Shown here: positions 54,501 through 63,960 of the stretch, piece by piece
How positions within the stretch are numbered: position 1 is the stretch's first letter
Layout of the letters: each line of letters begins with the position of its first letter
NCBI GenBank assembly: GCA_016716665.1
Contig: JADJVH010000015.1
Span: 58,582-122,581 of the forward strand
Direction: 5' to 3'
DNA length: 64,000 nucleotides
DNA from: Candidatus Opimibacter iunctus
GTDB taxonomy: Bacteria > Bacteroidota > Bacteroidia > Chitinophagales > Saprospiraceae
Notes under the pieces: generated by a model
The model's database searches: none
Seen by the model: the letters and a program-made list of their open reading frames with translations, nothing else
What the model was told of the DNA's origin: nothing
Program-made: the position numbers and the translations under genes

Positions 54501-54816
54501 CAATGGCACGGGTGACTGTATTGATACGTCAGCATGTGTGCAGGTAGCGCTTACGGGCATTCAGATCGGCGAATCAGATCCGGAGATACTCATATTTCCA
54601 AATCCTGTTTCATCTCGTTTATTTATCAATGGTTATGATGATTTGCCGGTCAGCGAGATCATCCTCCGAAATGCTATTGGTGAAAAAGTGTATACACAGC
54701 GTGAAGTGAATTCATCAGCAAGTATGGATTTGAGTGGGTGTGGACCGGGGTTATATTTTTTAGAAATGAGATTTACGAATGGGGGGAATTATGTTTTTCG
54801 GGTTGTAAAAATGTAA
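51508..54816 (+). CDS. Secreted M43-type zinc metalloprotease with Ig-like repeats and T9SS sorting domain
   Basis: A 1102-residue exported protein. Signal peptide MNPTLLITICTFFFLQQSIA from ATG 51508 (a longer in-frame start at 51457 is unlikely). The pappalysin/M43 catalytic site is HELGHGLNIRH at 245-255, with Met-turn YNWMSYC at about 315; VVVHVIHLGEPVGTGSNIS precedes it as in this family. Eight Cys-containing Ig-like repeats of about 80 residues follow, each with PPGGDFxxxSGPGxLxGN (GGDFAVISGPGYLQGNEL, GGDLLLLSGPGSLQGNEL). The end, ILIFPNPVSSRLFING... GLYFLEMRF, is a type A T9SS sorting domain. It would be released or anchored outside and degrade proteins. The frame is intact. Confidence 0.88.
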   Translation: MNPTLLITICTFFFLQQSIAQGQLIPIPEGNVPARELTSHQLYPDAQGNCGTDDRHEHLMATDATYRKNFLFHTHQLDSVLNSKPHDRSALPPQYTIPVVVHVIHLGEPVGTGSNISDAQILDAINGLNERFANSNGQGADCEIDFCLATQTPDGCPTNGINRVNGSGVPGYALEGIKYNTPCGADEAAIKELSRWPPLDYYNVWVVHDICGDWAGYAQFPNGGDLDGTVIGKEFMTGDAKTLAHELGHGLNIRHTFNGDNGGFNCPVNNNCSGDGDAICDTPPHRRDDCGSTNPCSNEGIWDNSRYNWMSYCDIPVSIGRFTPDQRARMHACLMVYPRNALLNSTACTPMDLPAITSDDHPMCSGDSKVLAATPPGGDFAVISGPGYLQGNELIASGEGTIMIQYNVCNYSVNQSIESFQTPVPILTLSNDTMCSNTTQIIFSEPPGGDLLLLSGPGSLQGNELRAEATGIIEIAYAIDVNGCSGNASGVIVVELTPEPEFTSSDEAMCEGELRMLSGLPDGGDFHIVSGPASIHGDTMITEGIGTVVIGYNVVLDDCAGSATQSIMVHELPAPVMTNSTELLCSGDERILSAVPQGGSFSVLSGPGVITGDTLHANGTGEIQIQYTWNQNGCSANATQIITAQQSPGVNFANSQYHFCMQDSIALLANPQGGIFELLSGPGELDSNILTATSGGEILISYAITQDGCTGSAQELFSSIDISQLALTMDTSVICSGSSRLLSATPGGGIFWMIGGPGTISNSVLTSTGEGLIKILYLINEEGCYGEITQQIPSRKKPNVEFETDSLNICIQEENLIGIIPNLSQLTLLYGPGILNGHLLTSTDTGLLTMTGQFENNGCVGTDTLIISSHPIPVPEITLADPVICSGTSIQLTAIPPGGTFTILSGAGTFNGNVLTAMDIGPIQFAYMVEEHQCAGVVYGELLAINPVAELIVDGNLLTSGSSIGVFQWLDCENNFEPLPGESNDTLMVTFPGTYALVNGTGDCIDTSACVQVALTGIQIGESDPEILIFPNPVSSRLFINGYDDLPVSEIILRNAIGEKVYTQREVNSSASMDLSGCGPGLYFLEMRFTNGGNYVFRVVKM

Positions 54817-54879
54817 AAGTGGAATATACTGATGACGCCAGATGCCAGACTTGTAGATGCCAGACGTGGGATGTTGGAG

Positions 54880-55160
54880 TGATCTATCCTGGCAGTTGCA
54901 AACTGCCCTCCGAAGATTTGCCAGTAACCAGATGATGATGATATTGATTTGAAGTTGCAAACTTCAAATAGCAATAGTGTTTTAGATCAAGTCCCCCTGT
55001 CAGGGGGTAGGGGGTTAGTAGGGACAAACTGCCTTACGATGATTCACCAATAACCAGATGTTGATGATATTGATTTGAAGTTGCAAACTTCAAATAGCGG
55101 GGAATTCACTCCGCTCGTCAGGAGACAAGCAAATATTGCATTCAAGTCAGGAGACTTGAA
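54880..55160. repeat. Composite two-hairpin dispersed repeat, copy 2
   Basis: Hairpin A GGCAGTTGCAAACTGCC (54892-54908) and hairpin B TTTGAAGTTGCAAACTTCAAA (54949-54969), both with a GCA loop, then AGTCCCCCTGTCAGGGGG and a second B hairpin (55075-55096). TTCAAGTCAGGAGACTTGAA at 55140-55159 is another 8-bp hairpin, also found at 58590-58609. Part of the G/C block recurs at 55305-55380. Confidence 0.75.
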
Positions 55161-55425
55161 CGAACGATTTTTTTTCAAAAGATCATTTTGTGGGCTGATG
55201 CGGGATAGGATGCGTTTAGCCCGCCCCGGGATTTCCATGCATAGCATATGTGGGGTGGTGCAAAACAGGGGAGGAACTTCAAATTGCAGAATTGGAATAT
55301 GATTTTTACCCCCTGGTTGGTGAGCTGTAGCACAAGGATGCGCCAAAGCATGTCGAACCATAGGGGGCTAGGGGCTAGATGGTAATGGGGGTAACGGGGG
55401 CAGGGGGCAAAGAAGCTAGAGAGGA

Positions 55426-56664
55426 TCACGGACATGTGCAACAACACTCCGTCAAACTCACCGCCCACAACACTTGCATGTGCAAACCAATAATCACACT
55501 CAATGCCTCGTAGGCATTAGGGGCACCAACAGGCACTGTGCTTGCAGTGGCCGAATTGACACCCGTCAGGCAGGGGCCGAAGCCACTGATGCCTGAGGAC
55601 ACAAGCCCAAGATGGTTCCTCAGATTGGTCTGCCATGGAGGAGGTATGGTCTGGCAGACAAAGCTATTGGCAATGCCCTGCGCAGCTCCAAGATGTATGC
55701 CTGCAGAAAACAAAGACTCCAATAGCGCACCACGATCACATGTCACACGCGCACGCATGACCGAAGCCTGAATCTCTTTGATCAATGCATCGATCTCACT
55801 GACAGCAGAGGCTTGAGTCATACCAGGAAGCCTGCTTGAATACGAAGTGATCTTGTTGACATCAAAATCAAGGCATCCTATCGAAGTGATCCCGACCGGA
55901 ACATTTCCGAGTTGCGTCTGCACCGCAGCAATCGTTGTAGCCGTAAAGGCATCAGACCCCAGCCTGCCCCAACACAGCCCCAATGAATTCATCGACTGAT
56001 AAAAGGTACTCAACTCTGTCCGACATGCTTTCTTGCCGGCCCCACAGGATGTGCATACTGTAAATGGATAACGGATTTGAGTTTTCGAATCATTGTTGAT
56101 GAATACGCGCACCTCATATTTTCCTTCTTCCGCTCCATCAAGTTTTAGGCTGCCTGACTGCTTGCCGTCAGTATAGGCCCAACGATAATATTTGTCATCA
56201 GGAGTGCCAACTACACCATAGCTGATCCAATCCTTTGCATTGCCTGGAAGGCCAGAGAAGGTAATCGTAATCGGCTCCCAAGGTTTGTAAGTGGCTTTAT
56301 CTGTCTTCACAGTCAACGTCTGATCCACGTTTCCAATCCTGAATGAAATACGAGTGCGAACCTTGCTTTCATTGTTGAAGTAGCCGCGGAGTTCATACTC
56401 CCCGGACGGACGGCCATCGAGGGTCACTGTACCACTTGAACCTCCACCGGTATACGCCCAGATGATGTATTTGTCCTCTGCCATGTCTTTGGTGGCTATA
56501 CTAATCCAGTCATTCGCTGCGCCGGAGAAGCCTGAAAAGCTCACTGGAATTTTTTCGCCAGGGGCAAATACAGTTTTGGGAATGGAAAGTGTTTGGCCGC
56601 TAATTAATAATGGCACGAAGAATAATAGGGATAGGAAGAGGCGGAGTGGTAGGTTGGATTTCAT
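55426..56664 (-). CDS. Secreted protein with two Ig-like repeats and Cys-rich tail
   Basis: A 412-residue exported protein. Signal peptide MKSNLPLRLFLSLLFFVPLL, then two similar domains of about 95 residues: VFAPGEKIPVSFSGFSGAAN DWIS... and ATYKPWEPITITFSGLPGNA KDWIS..., each with a YxxWAYT(D/G)G(K)QSG motif, a fibronectin/Ig-like fold also seen in polysaccharide-associated proteins. The last 200 residues are helical with several Cys (CTSCGAGKKACRTE, LTECCCTCP at the end). No function is known to me. Intact frame. Confidence 0.6.
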   Translation of the reverse strand: MKSNLPLRLFLSLLFFVPLLISGQTLSIPKTVFAPGEKIPVSFSGFSGAANDWISIATKDMAEDKYIIWAYTGGGSSGTVTLDGRPSGEYELRGYFNNESKVRTRISFRIGNVDQTLTVKTDKATYKPWEPITITFSGLPGNAKDWISYGVVGTPDDKYYRWAYTDGKQSGSLKLDGAEEGKYEVRVFINNDSKTQIRYPFTVCTSCGAGKKACRTELSTFYQSMNSLGLCWGRLGSDAFTATTIAAVQTQLGNVPVGITSIGCLDFDVNKITSYSSRLPGMTQASAVSEIDALIKEIQASVMRARVTCDRGALLESLFSAGIHLGAAQGIANSFVCQTIPPPWQTNLRNHLGLVSSGISGFGPCLTGVNSATASTVPVGAPNAYEALSVIIGLHMQVLWAVSLTECCCTCP

Positions 56665-56894
56665 TTTGGTTTTTGTGTTTTGGTGACCTAAGATATAAAA
56701 TATTGTTTCTAGTGGAGACAGATTTTTCTGGTCTTGGCTGAAGAGGCTAAAGAGGTGGAAGGGCTAAAGAGAAAATTCCAATAAATATCCCTTTTGACCC
56801 CGGGGTTGCGTAGCACACAGGGGAGAGCCCGCATGGGCGAAGGGGCTAAAGGGGGGAAGAGGCATTAGGCTGAAGACGCCAGATACCAGACGTG

Positions 56895-57165
56895 GGATGT
56901 TGGAGTGATCTATCCTGGCAGTTGCAAACTGCCCTCCGATGATTTGCCAGTAACCAAATGATGATGATATTGATTTGAAGTTGCAAACTTCAAATAGCAA
57001 TAGTGTTTTAGATCAAGTCCCCTGTCAGGGGGTAGGGGGTTAGTAGGGACAAACTGCCTTACGATGATTCACCAATAACCAGATGTTGATGATATTGATT
57101 TGAAGTTGCAAATCATGCCTCAGGCTTGATTGCGCTGATAGCGCTCACTTCAAATAGCGATATCG
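56895..57165. repeat. Composite two-hairpin dispersed repeat, copy 3
   Basis: Almost a copy of 54880-55100: ACGTGGGATGTTGGAGTGAT leads to hairpin A (56921-56937) and hairpin B (56979-56999), then AGTCCCCTGTCAGGGGG. The second B arm is expanded with CTCAGGCTTGATTGCGCTGA before ACTTCAAATAGCG, as in copy 1. It lies upstream of the zf-TFIIB gene. Confidence 0.75.
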
Positions 57166-57268
57166 TTTTGGGTCAGGGGGTAAGTGTGAACAAAGAATAT
57201 TACCCAATCCCGGTGCAAACCATTTTCCCTAATCTTTGTTCTAAGCTAAAAATCAAATTATCTCCTTT

Positions 57269-57553
57269 ATGAAATGTCCAACTTGCAATGTAGACCTTGT
57301 AATGTCTGAACGTTCCGGGATCGAGATCGATTACTGCCCCCAGTGCAGGGGTGTATGGCTCGACCGCGGCGAACTCGATAAGATCATCGAACGTAATGCC
57401 CAGGCCACCATGCCTCCCGTGGATACAGGCTTTGGCAAAACGGATGATTTCCGCATTCGGCAGGAAGAGAGACGCTACCAGGATAATGATGACGATGACT
57501 ATTACAAGCGCAAGAAAAAGAAGAGTCTACTTGATGATTTGTTCGATTTCTAA
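57269..57553 (+). CDS. zf-TFIIB domain protein
   Basis: A 94-residue protein. MKCPTCNVDLVMSE then IDYCPQCRGVWLDRGELDKI form the zf-TFIIB zinc ribbon (PF13453): CPxC...YCPxCxGVWLDRGELxK. The rest is a charged tail ending in KKKKKSLLDDLFDF, a layout typical of this widespread bacterial family. Role in the cell is not known; zinc binding is expected from four cysteines. It is monocistronic with intact frame. Confidence 0.85.
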   Translation: MKCPTCNVDLVMSERSGIEIDYCPQCRGVWLDRGELDKIIERNAQATMPPVDTGFGKTDDFRIRQEERRYQDNDDDDYYKRKKKKSLLDDLFDF

Positions 57554-57804
57554 CCTTCTCTGTTAATAGCAACACTGAAAGTGTCGCATCTCCTCTAATC
57601 GCATCCGGAGTCACAGATGTGCTGTGTTCCTATTCCTAAATCTTCCTAATTCCAAAATTCCTTGTTCAGTATTCCTTGCTTGAACCCTGAGTGAACTGCC
57701 TCCGGACAACCCCTTCTCCCTTCCTTGTTCGGTATTCCTTGTTTGAACTCATGAATATTTGTCTCCTGACAGTCCCCCTTGCTCCCTGCTCCCTGCTCCT
57801 TGCC

Positions 57805-58342
57805 CTATCCCTTCCTCTTCACCTCAAGCCGATACCCACCTTCTTTCAACCCATTCGCCTCAACCACCTCGATGATCACCTGGTACGGATTGGCAATTGC
57901 AAGGATGTCACGCACGTGGCGGGTATGATCTTGAGTCTTGCCTTTGACTTTGTAGTCCCACTTGTAATCCGCTTCACAACGGATGCACTGTGGGAGGGTG
58001 GGCACGATATTGCCATCGGTGATGGTACCTACCTCGTATGCATACAAGCTGAAGTTGGCAGTCTTGTCGGGGATGAGATCGATCTCAAGCTCCGTGTAAG
58101 CAGGAAGGTCGAGCGCATAAAGTACATGCTTGCCGGTAAATTTCGCAGCCTGGGTGCCGGGAAAACATGCTACCGAACTATTCCATGCCCATGACAGATC
58201 AGTCATGTCAACACCTTGGGAGAGATTACCTTCTACGGAGGTGACACCATCAGGGTTCAAGGTAATCCTGCAGATTGGACGTCTGGGCTAGGGGCGATAC
58301 CACTGCAGCAGCCAAGAAAATGGTCAAGATATTCGTTTTCAT
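57805..58342 (-). pseudogene. Secreted hypothetical protein, one frameshift
   Basis: ATG 58342 gives a signal peptide (MKTNILTIFLAAAVVSPLAQ) followed by TSNLQDYL; at about 58262 the frame shifts and the protein continues NPDGVTSVEGNLSQGVDMTD, WAWNSSVACFPGTQAAKFTG, ELEIDLIPDKTANFSLYAYE, ending YRLEVKRKG. The domain looks beta-rich (C2-like or pre-peptidase-type) with two Cys in PQCIRCEADYKW. Deleting one base near 58262 restores about 178 residues. No family name can be given. Confidence 0.5.
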
Positions 58343-58394
58343 TTCGAAAAGATAAGGAATTTGTGTTTTTTAAACCAGGTTGGTTTAAATCAGA

Positions 58395-58610
58395 TGTTAC
58401 CTGGCAGTTGCAAACTGCCTGGCGATGATTAGCCATTAACCAGATGATGATCATATTGATTTGAAGTTGCAAACTTCAAATAGCGATAATGTTATAGATC
58501 AAGTCCCCCGGTTGCTGGGCTGCAGAACAAGGATGAGCGGTTGCAGGTCGAAGCATCAGGGGGTTGGGGGGTCAGCAGGGGCATATTGCATTCAAGTCAG
58601 GAGACTTGAA
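58395..58610. repeat. Composite two-hairpin dispersed repeat, copy 4
   Basis: Hairpin A GGCAGTTGCAAACTGCC (58402-58418), spacer AACCAGATGATGATCATATT, hairpin B TTTGAAGTTGCAAACTTCAAA (58460-58480), then the long G/C block AAGTCCCCCGGTTGCTGGGC to CAGGTCGAAGCATCAGGGGG as in copy 1, and TTCAAGTCAGGAGACTTGAA at 58590-58609. The G/C block also occurs near 62543-62605. Confidence 0.75.
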
Positions 58611-58642
58611 CGAACCAAGGCAGCGTGAGGAAACATACTCCA

Positions 58643-60588
58643 TTACTTTTCTATCGAAAAGTTGATCGTCACCGTAGTCCCATCACCCGGCACTGAAGCA
58701 ATATCCAGCATGCCGCCCAGCAGATTGACACGCGACCGGATACTGCCGAGACCTATACCAGAGAGGGAAGATTCAGTCACGCTAAATCCCTTTCCATTAT
58801 CCTCTACGATGAGTGTCATGTCATGGTCAAAATGCATAAGCTGTATGAGCACAGTGGTCGCGCCGGCATGCTTGACGATGTTGTGCAGCAACTCCTGCAG
58901 GATACGATAGACTACCAACTGCTGTTCCTGTGAAAGCAAGGTCATCTGCTTCGAGTTCGAGCGTAGGTTCAATGCCGTTTTTGGTGAGAAGGTTAAAACA
59001 CAGGTCGCGGATCGCCGGATCAAGCCCCATGCGTAGCAAGTTAGCCGGCATCAACTCATGGGAGGTCCTGCACCCAGCTCGGTGGCTGTCTCTTTGACCA
59101 TCTGATTTGATCGTAGTGTAATGCTGATTGTCGGATCTTTGGAGAGTAGATTCTCTACCTGCGCAGAGATGCCACTCATCAGGCTGCCGATGCCATCTTG
59201 GAGGTCACGCTTTACAATCCGCGTACGTTCAAGTTCCTGTGTCTCTAACGATGCAGTGAGTTGAACCAGTTCCTTTTCATGCAGGAGTTTTTCCTTGTCA
59301 CGCTGATGGATGATTTCTTCCTGTGCACGCAATCGACGGGCAGTGCGGATCCTGTTCCTGAAGTACAGGATGGTCAGACCGGCCATGATTCCGAGCAAGC
59401 CAATGATCAGCATGAGGAAATTTCTGTTTTCTCGCCTCCTCGAACTCAGGTTTTGACGCTCGATTTCGTGATCTTTCTGTTCTACTTCAAACCTCATTGA
59501 GCTCCTGGATCTGCGTCTGCATCTCTTCCACATCCAGGCTGTCATTGATCGCACTGAACCGCTCAATATGGGTGAGCGCCCTCATCCGGATCATTAAACG
59601 CTTTTGCATTTTCATACAAAGGCACGGTTGACTTCAGCTTCCATCTTGAATTGCCGGCCGTATCTTGATATCGTGAGAAGTTCTGACAACAATTGCCTTG
59701 ACTCCACGTATTTTTTTTGCTCCACCAGCAGGTTGTTGAGTTTTATCCCAAATTCAACCTGATGTGTCGCAGAACTTTGCTTTTTTGCAAACGTGTAGAC
59801 TTCCCTTAGCTTTTTCTCCTTTTCGGCGACAGAAGCATCGGTAATATTGAGGAAGGTGTAGAGATGGGCAGCAACAGTAGCCTTAGGGGCCGTGCGTGCA
59901 AAATCAGAAGTGGAAAACGTGTCGAGGTATGCGATGTATTTAGGATTGTTCCTCGATGCATAAAAGGAAATTAACCTCGATAGTGTAAAGATCCAGGCAT
60001 AGTTATCCCCACGACTGATGTCTTATCCCTTAAGGTAATACGCCTCAGCCTTGGGTTCATCCCCCTATTGCGAAAAAGGCCTGCGATATTGGTATATCCA
60101 TTGGCCGCATAGAACATCATCTCCCGGGCGGTACATGTCGATCGCCTGCTGGTAATAGACCGGGGCTGAATCAGCATCATCATAGAAAGCCAAAGATCGT
60201 TGCCTTCACATAAATGCGGACCGCATCATCAGGCTGGAATCCTGGATCGCTGATGACAAGGCATTAGCCTGGTTGACATATTCAAGAGATTTGGTCTTGT
60301 GGGAGGCAATCTTTTCGGCATTGGCTGCGCGCAGATAGGCAAATACCTTCATCTCCTCGTATCCTTTCTCCGGCAGCCAGTCCAGTGCCTCGAGTGCTAG
60401 GGAGAGTGAATGCGGCGGATCGCTAGGTTTGAGATATTCTGAAGAATCGAGGAGAGGGACTGCACATACCGTTGCTCCTGTTCGGTCATCTTCTGGGCGT
60501 GTAGCGGCATCATCACACAGCAGACAAAGCACGCTATAAGCGCATGCAAATTTGGATTTCTCTCCTGTGTTGATTTGAAGGCAGCCAT
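58643..60588 (-). pseudogene. TPR sensor histidine kinase with several frameshifts
   Basis: Pieces in three frames line up as one protein. ATG 60588 gives a signal-like start (MAAFKSTQERNPNLHALIAC, then CVMMPLHAQ). TPR-like sequence follows (LEALDWLPEKGYEEMKVFAY; SLEYVNQANALSSAIQDSSL). At 59051-59566 a membrane helix (NFLMLIIGLLGIMAGLTILY) leads into a HisKA_3 region ELERTRIVKRDLQDGIGSLM, where the usual phospho-His (DLHDGIG) reads Gln. The ATPase at 58643-59023 has LLHNIVKHAGATTV, DNGKGF and GIGLGSIRSRVNLLGG. At least five frame breaks separate the pieces. It is divergent from the AraC-type gene at 60894. Confidence 0.6.
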
Positions 60589-60893
60589 TGGTGTGAAACG
60601 AAGATAGACCTGGGTTTTATTTTTATAAATGTATGGTAAAGAAGTTTAATCATTGTTGGCTTTTTCCCGCTCGGCTTTTGACGACCGTGTTCAATAAATT
60701 TGGCAAAGGCTAAATTTATACTACGCCACCGATCACCGATCACCGATCACCGTCCACCAATCACCAGAATCGCAGCAGACAGTCCCTTCTCCTTCATGTT
60801 CCTTGTTCATTATTCCTTGTTTGAACTACTGTTTGGTCTCTCGTCTCCTGACAGTCTCCTTGCCTTGCCTCCTGCTCCTGTCATCTTCGACTC

Positions 60894-62006
60894 ATGTTCT
60901 TCCTCATCGGCATCATCCTCTCCGCTTTCCTCTTTGTCATAACTTGTCTTCAAAAAGAACGAAATCCCTACGCAGAATGGATGCTGACCATATGGATAGG
61001 CGTGATGGCCCTTCACAATTCATAACCCCTGACCTGTCACTGTTGTTACTACGATTGCCCTTTTCTCCCAGGGTAGTCCTCCCTGGCCATTGCTGCACGG
61101 TCCATTCTTGTTTATCTACGTCTCCGCGATCACGCGGGAGAAGCCGCTGCCCTTGAAGCAAATACTGCCACACTTTATCCCGTTTTTCATCCTGGTCCTG
61201 CTTGCATTCCCTTTTTATCTCCGTCCTGCAGCAGAAAAGATCGCGGTCTTTAGAAATAAGGGGGCGGGGTATGAATGGTATAATTTGCTGCAAACTGTCA
61301 TGGTGGTGTTGCTGGGCCTGGGTTATTCTGTTTGGTCCCTGCTCCGGATACGCAGGCACCGGGCTAAAATCATCCAATGGTTTACAACGCAATAAACTCA
61401 TGCTCCGGTGGCTCGAATACCTGTCTATTGTTACCAAGTTGATCTGGATACTTGTCCTATTCTTTGACGATCAGGTCGTGTTTTCAGGCGTGGTCTTGTT
61501 GGTCATTTTATCGGGATATTTGGGATTACCCGTCTCCATATACTTCTATGCGCCTGAAATCCTGAAGACAACCGCTCATCCGGAGCCGCCTTCCTTTGAT
61601 GAGTTTGTTCCCCCCGCAGAAAGATCAAGAAGGTGATTTGATTCGCTATGCTAAATCAGGACTCAAGGAGACCGACATAACGGACCTACACCAACGGCTG
61701 ACCATACTCATGGATGAGAAGGCACTCTACAAGCAGAATGATATCACCCTTGCCGACCTAGCAGCCATTCTCGATACGCATCCCAATTACCTCTCCCAGG
61801 TCATCAATGAACGGGAGCAGAAAAATTTCTATAACTATATCAATACCCTTCTTGAAGGCAGTTTCTCATGCCTCTGCGCATCGGGAAAAGCAGCATTATT
61901 CATTCCTCGCCCTTGCGTTTTGAATGTAGATTCAATTCCAAATCCACGTTTAATAAATATTTCAAGGCGCATACAGGGGAGTCTCCTTCGGGTTGTTACG
62001 CACTAA
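60894..62006 (+). pseudogene. Membrane-bound AraC-type regulator with several frameshifts
   Basis: ATG 60894 reads MFFLIGIILSAFLFVITCLQ then KERNPYAEWMLTIWIGVMAL; other frames carry HGPFLFIYVSAITREKPLPL, PHFIPFFILVLLAFPFYLRP and WILVLFFDDQVVFSGVVLLV, giving the seven-helix sensor seen in many Bacteroidota AraC proteins. The C-terminal HTH_18 follows: ITLADLAAILDTHPNYLSQV, then in the next frame ECRFNSKSTFNKYFKAHTGE. Four or more single-base breaks are needed. The gene faces away from the histidine kinase; the two may share a promoter region (60589-60893), which shows repeated GATCACCGATCACC. Confidence 0.6.
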
Positions 62007-62211
62007 GCGTGGAGATTATTTACTTTTTGCATTGCCCAAAAAGTAGCAAAACGCTAGTCGCTCTGAAAGCTCCCCTTGTGGGATTACTGCTTTCGCCTGG
62101 ATTAACTATTAGCTGCCTCGCTTTACCGAGTTCTCATATTTTGTTTCTAGATGGAGTCTCAAACCATAGGTCTTGTTTTTCCTGAAACAAATCTCCCGCT
62201 ACTCGGACAAT

Positions 62212-62515
62212 TTAGAGCGACAGAATGGATTGCCTATTCGAAAGCTAATTCATTTATCGCGGTTCGTGGTGTTTTGGGCGACGAGTTTGCCTAATTCGAG
62301 ATGTTTTTTTTTTTCTTACCCCTACTGCTTATTGCCTACTACTTCCTGTCTCCTGCTTCCTGCCTCCTGTTTTAGAGCGACAGGATGGTTGCCTATTCGA
62401 GATGATTTTCAACGCTTACTGCTTGTTGCTTACTGCCCTGCTTCCTATCTCGTAACGCCTCTGCCTCCTGCTTTTGAGAGCGACAGGATGGCGATTACCT
62501 ATTCGAGATGATTTG
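62212..62515. repeat. Three direct repeats of a 35-bp sequence in an empty gap
   Basis: AGAGCGACAGGATGGTTGCC TATTCGAGATGATTT occurs at about 62374-62408, with variants at 62214-62245 (AGAGCGACAGAATGGATTGC CTATTCGAAA) and 62477-62513. Pyrimidine-rich CTGCTTCCTGCCTCCTG stretches lie between. The whole 62007-62915 gap has no gene that I can support; a copy of the G/C block of the composite repeat is at 62543-62605. Confidence 0.6.
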
Positions 62516-62915
62516 AAAGCTGCTAATAACTCAAGGTGGATTTTACCCCTGTTGGTGAGCTGTAGCACAAGGTTTGCGCGTGAGCAGGTCGAACCATTCC
62601 AGGGGGGCTGGAAACAAATGAGGGCGCAGGCCTCATTAAGAAAAAGTTTTTCGCAGAAGGCAACTAACGGCACTCCAGGAGTCAGCCTTCTGGAGTCCAC
62701 AAACTCCTACACCCTTGCCTCTTACCCTCGTACTTTCTTACAGTCTTATAATAACGTGAATACCACTCTGAGATGATTTCTTCATCTCAAAACTCCTCAC
62801 CAACCAAACCACCGGCCTCCCCCTTATGAAGCCCGCACCTGTAAGGAGGTCCCCTTGTAAACACGGTCGTACACCTGAGGGTATGTGGCCGAAGTTTGCA
62901 GAAAATTAACGGCTT

Positions 62916-63960
62916 ATGAAACCATATTCCTTTTTCACGCTCAAGTTAAGGTCACTATCAGATTATTTGTTCCGGTTGCTGAGCGTAGTAAATTCTGTTT
63001 TTCTTTTTCCTTTCATCTTGCCAGAATGATCTTTGGATCACGCATTTACCAGGCCCTGGTCCCCTGACCGTAGATCGAGATGGTTCCCTTCCTTCCCTGC
63101 AGATCAATATTTTACTGCTTCATGTTCGAGACATATGGAAAGCCCATTAATCTGGAGTCATCGTCAAATCCACGGCGGTCCAGGAGGAGATTACCAGCCT
63201 CACTGCTCAGAAGCAAGAGCTTTTGCCAATGACAGTTTTTGTGGTCTTCTATGACCAGCGGGGTACCGGACTGCTTGAACACATCCACCAGCGACTTTTC
63301 AACAGTACAGATCATGATCGATGATCTCCGATGCACTGATCAGTCACTTCCCGCATGATGATAATCAGAAAGGTATTTCTGTTGGAGTCACTCATGGGGG
63401 CTATGGCCTACAGGATGCATCAACGAGTATCCCGGGAAAATAGATGGCGCTGTCTGGCAGCGAATGGCGGATTTACCTGGGATCAGGTCATGGAATATCT
63501 GAGCCGTTCCAATCACATTGATTTCTTTCCAGAAGCCCTCAATGACGCCGTGTTTCCCGAACAGATTTTTGCGGGCCGCGATGAGGATGAAATCCTGGAT
63601 TACAAGTTCGCCTACTTTTCTTGTTTGAAAACGCTCCGGGAATACGATTGATGGCAATGTTGAGGCCCCCATATCCATTCTGGCGCAGTGGGAGCGGTAT
63701 CCAGCAATGCGATGATCGCTCAGAAGGAGACCTTGGGGTCTTGACTTTACCAGGCATCTGCAGGACTATGACAAGCGCAGTACCTTTTCACCTACGAACT
63801 CAATACTGCGTATGGCGAAGACTGGGCTGGGCTTCTTCTGACCAACTTGCTCCCCCGTCGAATATCGTTTAATTCCCGGCACCGGCCATGAGAGTTGTTA
63901 GGCTTGGGCTGGGATGCCTTTTATCCGGTGCATTAACCTATCAAAATCAACCCCAATCAG
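62916..63960 (+). pseudogene. S33-type alpha/beta hydrolase (proline iminopeptidase-like), heavily frameshifted
   Basis: Motifs of one hydrolase appear in order across three frames: IHGGPGGDYQ near 63165 (oxyanion HGGPGG), VVFYDQRGTGLLEH near 63243 (conserved DQRGTG of the S33 family), KVFLLESLMGA/HSWG-like sequence near 63370-63410 (nucleophile elbow GHSWG), INEYPGKIDGAV, then GGFTWDQVMEYLSRSNHIDF and EDEILDYKFAYFS. GWDAFYP near 63912 is close to the end. At least six single-base breaks exist. Substrate unknown; similar enzymes cleave N-terminal proline or small amides and esters. Frame breaks are denser here than anywhere else in the window. Confidence 0.55.

Noticed and set aside
62007..62900. 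Coding frames in the 62 kb gap
   Set aside because: They consist of pyrimidine-rich or repeated sequence (LLPASCLLLPA type) and match no conserved pattern.
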